A stretch of DNA of 31,589 bases from Mesostigma viride (taxonomy: Eukaryota > Streptophyta > Mesostigmatophyceae > Mesostigmatales > Mesostigmataceae). Both the position numbers and the translations under genes were made by a program. The stretch covers positions 1 to 31,589 of the forward strand of contig RPFO01001810.1 of NCBI GenBank assembly GCA_009746045.1. Reading direction: 5' to 3'. Every line of letters starts with the position of its first letter. Positions within the stretch are counted from its first letter, which is position 1. The notes beneath the pieces were generated by a model, which saw only the letters and a program-made list of their open reading frames with translations, was not told the origin of the DNA and did no database searches. Shown here piece after piece: positions 28,287 through 31,589 of the stretch.

Positions 28287-28616
28287 CTATCCTCGCTTCA
28301 TCTGATCGATGAGGTACGGCCACACTTTGCGCTTGTTCGCGGGCGTCGCGGACAGCCTGCGCCGGCTCAGCTCGCTGGCCGTCATCCTCTTCGCGTGCAT
28401 CATGGAATCCCGCAGATTCTTGCCCGTGTGATCGTTGATGTACGTCACGAGCTTGTTCCAATCGGACACGTTCTTGAACTGCTTCCTCCCCTGCGTGATC
28501 TTCTTCCTGGAGACGATGCGGTTGCGCTTGTTTACGGTGAGATCGCTGCGATCCAACCCTCCGCTCGTGCGGTCGACGGTCCCGTTCAGAACTTGGCGGC
28601 GGCTACCCACTGGCAT
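28287..28616 (-). CDS. Small basic protein (109 aa)
   Basis: Intact from the ATG at 28614-28616 (MPVGSRRQVLNGTVDRTSGG). The frame is open to 28751, but that extension overlaps a T8 run and TATATC-like promoter (about 28634-28662) and the divergent gene, so the inner ATG is chosen. Rich in Arg and Lys throughout: RNRIVSRKKITQGRKQF, SDWNKLVTYINDHTGKNLRD, SRRRLSATPANKRKVWPYLI. Its charge suggests DNA, RNA or capsid binding; no motif identifies it. It is divergent from the plus-strand gene at 28726. Confidence 0.68.
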   Translation of the reverse strand: MPVGSRRQVLNGTVDRTSGGLDRSDLTVNKRNRIVSRKKITQGRKQFKNVSDWNKLVTYINDHTGKNLRDSMMHAKRMTASELSRRRLSATPANKRKVWPYLIDQMKRG

Positions 28617-28725
28617 GGCGTTCGGACGGTGAGATATACACGTACGGACACATATTTTTTTTCGACGCGCGGTCAGCGGGACGCATTTCGAATCTCCCGC
28701 ATTCTCGAAGAACCCGCGTTTCGCG

Positions 28726-29025
28726 ATGATCACGTTCGTCCTCGCGCTCACGCTCGTGACGTTCTACTCCCTCCTGCTCCCGTGCGCGATCCTCGTCAGT
28801 AGAAAGACGCGTACACTCGAGGCAGCCGAGCCATCTCGCGTCTCGGAACCGGCGGCGGCGCCGGAGTCGGAGATGCAGACGGACCCGCCGCCCCCGCCGC
28901 GCCCGTCGCGGAAGGAACGGCGCCGGATGTGGTACCGCCGCCACCTGGGAGACCGACTCCGCCGCGAGCGGTCCGCGACCTCGTCAGCGCCGGATCGGGA
29001 CGGAGAGCCGCGGCGCGTCGAGTAG
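28726..29025 (+). CDS. Membrane-anchored Pro/Arg-rich protein (99 aa)
   Basis: Intact from ATG 28726. The first 24 residues are a hydrophobic signal-anchor (MITFVLALTLVTFYSLLLPC), then comes an Ala/Glu/Pro-rich stretch (EPAAAPESEMQTDPPPPPRP) and a very basic C-terminal part (RKERRRMWYRRHLGDRLRRE). Third codon positions are almost all G or C, much more than in the opposite strand here, so this frame is the real one in 28726-29025. It is the only plus-strand gene in the right-hand 10 kb, and its end overlaps antisense with the tail of the minus-strand gene that starts at 29739. Family unknown. Confidence 0.68.
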   Translation: MITFVLALTLVTFYSLLLPCAILVSRKTRTLEAAEPSRVSEPAAAPESEMQTDPPPPPRPSRKERRRMWYRRHLGDRLRRERSATSSAPDRDGEPRRVE

Positions 29026-29739
29026 CCCCCGGCGTCTCGGCCGCGTTCGACGCGCTCCACGCCCGTAACGCGGGCGCGATCGACTCGCGCACCGCGTCTT
29101 CGTGTTTCTCCATCCTCCGCGCGGCCACTCGGACGGCGTCGAGCGCCTCCGCGGAGGTGAACGCGCGAGACATTCGCAGGTCGGCGCGCAGGTCCGTCGC
29201 GCGGCGGCGCTGCGCCGTCCATTCCGCGACCCGTTTCGCGATCACGTCCCGATTGCGCGCCTCGATCTCTTCGACCATTCGCTCGTGCTTGGCCATCAAT
29301 TTGCGGATCTTCCCCTTGGACGGCCGGATCTTCGAGATCATGACGCGCACGGACTCGTTCGTGTCCGAGAGGGACACGGTGAACCAGGGGCTGTTCGTGA
29401 CCTTGGTCTTGGACGGCGTGCGCGTGTTCTTGTTCGCCTCGGGCAATCGTTCGATCTTCGCGCGCCGCCACGCGCCCTGCCACAACACGCGGACGTGTTC
29501 GCCTAGTTTGTAGTCCTTGACGCCCTTCCGGACGCACTGGACCGCTCGGATCTGGCCATCGTCGCCCTTCCGCACGTCGTACTTGGTGAAGTACTCGGCG
29601 CCGGGCGCGACCGGGTTCGCAGCCGGACAGAAGTACGTCGTCTCGTCCCTCTCGAAATCCTTCTTCTCGTCCGCGCGCACGACGGTCGTCAAGGCGCGCG
29701 AGGGGGTTTGGAAGGATCGGGGTACTTCCCCTCCGCCAT
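28796..29739 (-). CDS. Hypothetical protein with a possible SH3/Tudor-like segment (one frameshift)
   Basis: Best start is the ATG at 29737-29739 (MAEGKYPDPSKPPRA); the main frame takes over after a G5 run (29702-29706), fitting one missing base. Then come RADEKKDFERDETTYFCPAA and a segment KDYKLGEHVRVLWQGAWRRA with SPWFTVSLSDTNESVRVMIS, whose pattern (charged strand, VLW-G-WRRA, V-L-DT) recalls Tudor/SH3-like barrels; this is a weak structural analogy. A helical part follows (GKIRKLMAKHERMVEEIEAR, EALDAVRVAARRMEKHEDAV). The frame stays open to 28796, but in the last 230 bp the opposite strand has far better codon bias, so the true C-terminus is probably near 28990-29030 after another frame change. 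Confidence 0.6.
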
Positions 29740-29771
29740 CTTCCCGAGACACGCGCCCGTCCTCTTCGTCC

Positions 29772-31589
29772 TCACGTTCGTGTAAAAGCGTCGTTCGCGT
29801 TCGGGTTCGCGGCGTCGTCCGGTTCTGTCACGATCGTCCTGGACAGCGACGGCGTCACCCCGATCGCCTTGCTGCGATAGCCCGAACAGAGCATGTAGTT
29901 CTTGATCGCGTGAGGCCGCGTGAGGACGTTGAGCGCGTTTATGATGGCGATCGACAGGTTCCACCGCGTCCGCGTGTGCCGCGCGACCTCTCGCCGTATG
30001 AACTTCTTTCCCGGATTGAACGCCAACTCGATCGGGTTGAACTCCGGGGAGTACGGCGGCGTGTACAGCAGCGCGGGACGGCGAGCGAGACCTCGGACCA
30101 CTCGACGATTCTGCGCGTCCAAACCGTACTCGAAGAACGTCTCTTTCGTCGGCGGCAGCAACACGCCGTCGCCCCCTCCGCGCCGTCTGAGCAGTTGCGC
30201 CAACGGACTCAACTCGGATTCCGGGAACACGGACAACGCGTCGGGGAGTTTGGAGTTCAATCGGATCTCGCCGTCCGTCGGCCGGGCGTGGATGGCCGCG
30301 CCGTCCATGATGACGGTCTTGTCCACCACGAAGCTGTCGGGGAGGTTCTTCAGGAACTCCTTGAACAACCACCCGTCCACGGACATCGGGGCGGCGCCGA
30401 TGTACCGCTCGCGCATCTGCGAACGGGCGAAGGACATCCGCGACACCTGGGCCCGCGTCTGCTTGATCTGGACACGCTCGTTGTCCCGCAGGTACTGCGC
30501 GAACTTGTCCGGGTAAAAATCGCCGTTGAAAAAGGCGTCTTCCTCCCCGCGGTCCCCGAACGTGTACGGGACTCCCGTCTCCGCCACGGACGCCAGACGG
30601 ACGGAGTCGAGCGTCGGTCGATCAGACGGTCCTTGTCGCCCCCGTACGTGTGCACCATCTTCCACACGTGCGCGGCGATCTCCCATTTCCCCAGCGACTG
30701 GTTCGCCGCGCCGTCCCTCTTGAACGCGAGGTTCAGGTTCTTGTAGATCTCCCTGGCCAACAGGAAGTCGTAGGTCGTGTTCCGGTTCTTGTAACCGTCG
30801 ACGTAATCTCTCGAATAAAACACGCTCGTCTCCTTGAAGAACAGGTTGTGCAAGTGCGTGAACTTCCTCTCGTGGTCCGCCGTGACGGTCTCGAAAAGCG
30901 AAAAGAAGATGGTCTCGTAGTCCGAGTTCCGAAAAAGGCCGTGCAGCTCTCCCAACATCTTGGAAATGCTCTCTTCCGAATCGTCTTGGTCGTCGAACGT
31001 GCCCTTGGTGTCGTCGTATTTCAGCAGACTGTTCTCGGCGCGGGTCCTCGTCCCCTCGAGCACCTTGGCCACGATCAGGGACGCGTCGCCGGACGCGAGC
31101 CACGACGCGCCCAACGGCGGCCTCTCCCCGAACTGGGCCCCGTCCACCATGTAGTTGTGCATGCGGACGTGCGCCCACAAGAAGTAGTCGTGCGCGGCCA
31201 GACGGAGGACGAACGTCACCTTCTCCTTCCGGTCGTCCGTGTGCTCCACCAGGTCGGCGATCGGATGGCCGGGCAGGTGGTTCCAGTAGTCCGCCCACAT
31301 GGCGCTCCTCGCGAACGAGTCCTTCACCAGTCTCTCCTTGGACCCGTCCGCGGGAAAGTCCCAGAACTCGGTGGGGAGGACGGAGTTCGACACCTCGGCG
31401 TCCATGCCGAAGGGGAACGAGGCCGCGCCGTTCGTGATCCAATCGTACAGCGCCTCCCCCCGTCTCGCCATGGCCTCGATGGGGGCTCGGAGAGACGCGA
31501 GCCGGACGCGGTCCCGTCCCCCGTCCTTCTTCTTGCACCAGTCCCCATGACGAACCCCAGCCCTTCCCACCACATCTCGGACCGCAACC
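29772..31589 (-). CDS. Large protein with C-terminal DDE_3 transposase-like domain, 5' end beyond window
   Basis: The C-terminal about 200 residues resemble the DDE_3 (IS630/Tc1-mariner-type) nuclease fold: DSFVVDKTVIMDGAAIHARP (second Asp, then His), TPPYSPEFNPIELAFNPGKK (third acidic residue in PEFNPIE) and ALNVLTRPHAIKNYMLCSGY, the usual closing motif. The D-to-E spacing is about 95 residues, longer than usual because of an insertion, and no first catalytic Asp of the DETG type is evident. The upstream approximately 390 residues are not a transposase DNA-binding domain I know: YDWITNGAASFPFGMDAEVS, HDYFLWAHVRMHNYMVDGAQ, FSLFETVTADHERKFTHLHN, KWEIAAHVWKMVHTYGGDKD. Frames change near 30612-30625 and near 31543-31546, each fitting one missing base; coding continues past 31589 (MWWEGLGFVMG upstream), so the start is outside. 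An ATG at 31469-31471 could be an internal start. Confidence 0.72.
   Translation of the reverse strand, partial: GCGPRCGGKGWGSSWGLVQEEGRGTGPRPARVSPSPHRGHGETGGGAVRLDHERRGLVPLRHGRRGVELRPPHRVLGLSRGRVQGETGEGLVREERHVGGLLEPPARPSDRRPGGAHGRPEGEGDVRPPSGRARLLLVGARPHAQLHGGRGPVRGEAAVGRVVARVRRRVPDRGQGARGDEDPRREQSAEIRRHQGHVRRPRRFGREHFQDVGRAARPFSELGLRDHLLFAFRDRHGGPREEVHALAQPVLQGDERVLFERLRRRLQEPEHDLRLPVGQGDLQEPEPRVQEGRRGEPVAGEMGDRRARVEDGAHVRGRQGPSDRPTLDSVRLASVAETGVPYTFGDRGEEDAFFNGDFYPDKFAQYLRDNERVQIKQTRAQVSRMSFARSQMRERYIGAAPMSVDGWLFKEFLKNLPDSFVVDKTVIMDGAAIHARPTDGEIRLNSKLPDALSVFPESELSPLAQLLRRRGGGDGVLLPPTKETFFEYGLDAQNRRVVRGLARRPALLYTPPYSPEFNPIELAFNPGKKFIRREVARHTRTRWNLSIAIINALNVLTRPHAIKNYMLCSGYRSKAIGVTPSLSRTIVTEPDDAANPNANDAFTRT

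Overview
The window is GC-rich DNA (AT-rich only between genes) from a large eukaryotic DNA virus of the Nucleocytoviricota, or from such a virus integrated in a host chromosome. The evidence is a set of hallmark genes within about 16 kb: a VLTF3-type late transcription factor, PCNA, an A32-type packaging ATPase and four paralogous double jelly-roll major capsid protein (MCP) genes. I cannot assign family or host from sequence alone. The compact layout, both strands in use, short AT-rich gaps and A/T-run plus TATAC promoter-like sites fit a virus rather than a cellular chromosome.

Layout. 1-3.2 kb: poorly resolved, broken coding material. 3.2-8.5 kb: a low-complexity protein, VLTF3, PCNA, two small unknowns and a LysM-domain protein. 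8.5-19.05 kb: the capsid cluster, with MCP-A on the minus strand and MCP-B, MCP-C and MCP-D on the plus strand. The three plus-strand copies share a promoter-like module. MCP-C is split near its 5' end by a 3.5-kb, lower-GC element with perfect 37-bp terminal inverted repeats and a GTTC duplication; removing it restores the capsid frame exactly. The element has no recognisable transposase and carries a 43-bp minisatellite. 19.2-25.7 kb: minus-strand block of packaging ATPase, JAMM metalloprotease-like protein, a conserved virus protein, a small coiled-coil protein, a membrane protein, a zinc-binding protein, and a large protein with a histone-like Arg/Lys/Ala tail. 25.7-31.6 kb: mostly minus-strand genes for membrane-anchored or small proteins, ending in a large protein with a C-terminal DDE_3 (IS630/Tc1-like) transposase-type domain that runs off the right edge.

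One feature colours the whole annotation: about half the genes are interrupted by frameshifts, nearly all of them consistent with loss of one base, mostly in or beside short homopolymers, and with almost no nonsense codons elsewhere. I therefore annotate these genes as single loci and say where the frame changes. The pattern looks more like long-read consensus error than gene death, but decay of an integrated virus is not excluded. The element inside MCP-C cannot be a base-calling artefact.

Together the genes describe a late or morphogenesis region: late transcription (VLTF3), replication clamp (PCNA), capsid shell (MCPs), genome packaging (ATPase) and several probable virion or membrane proteins.
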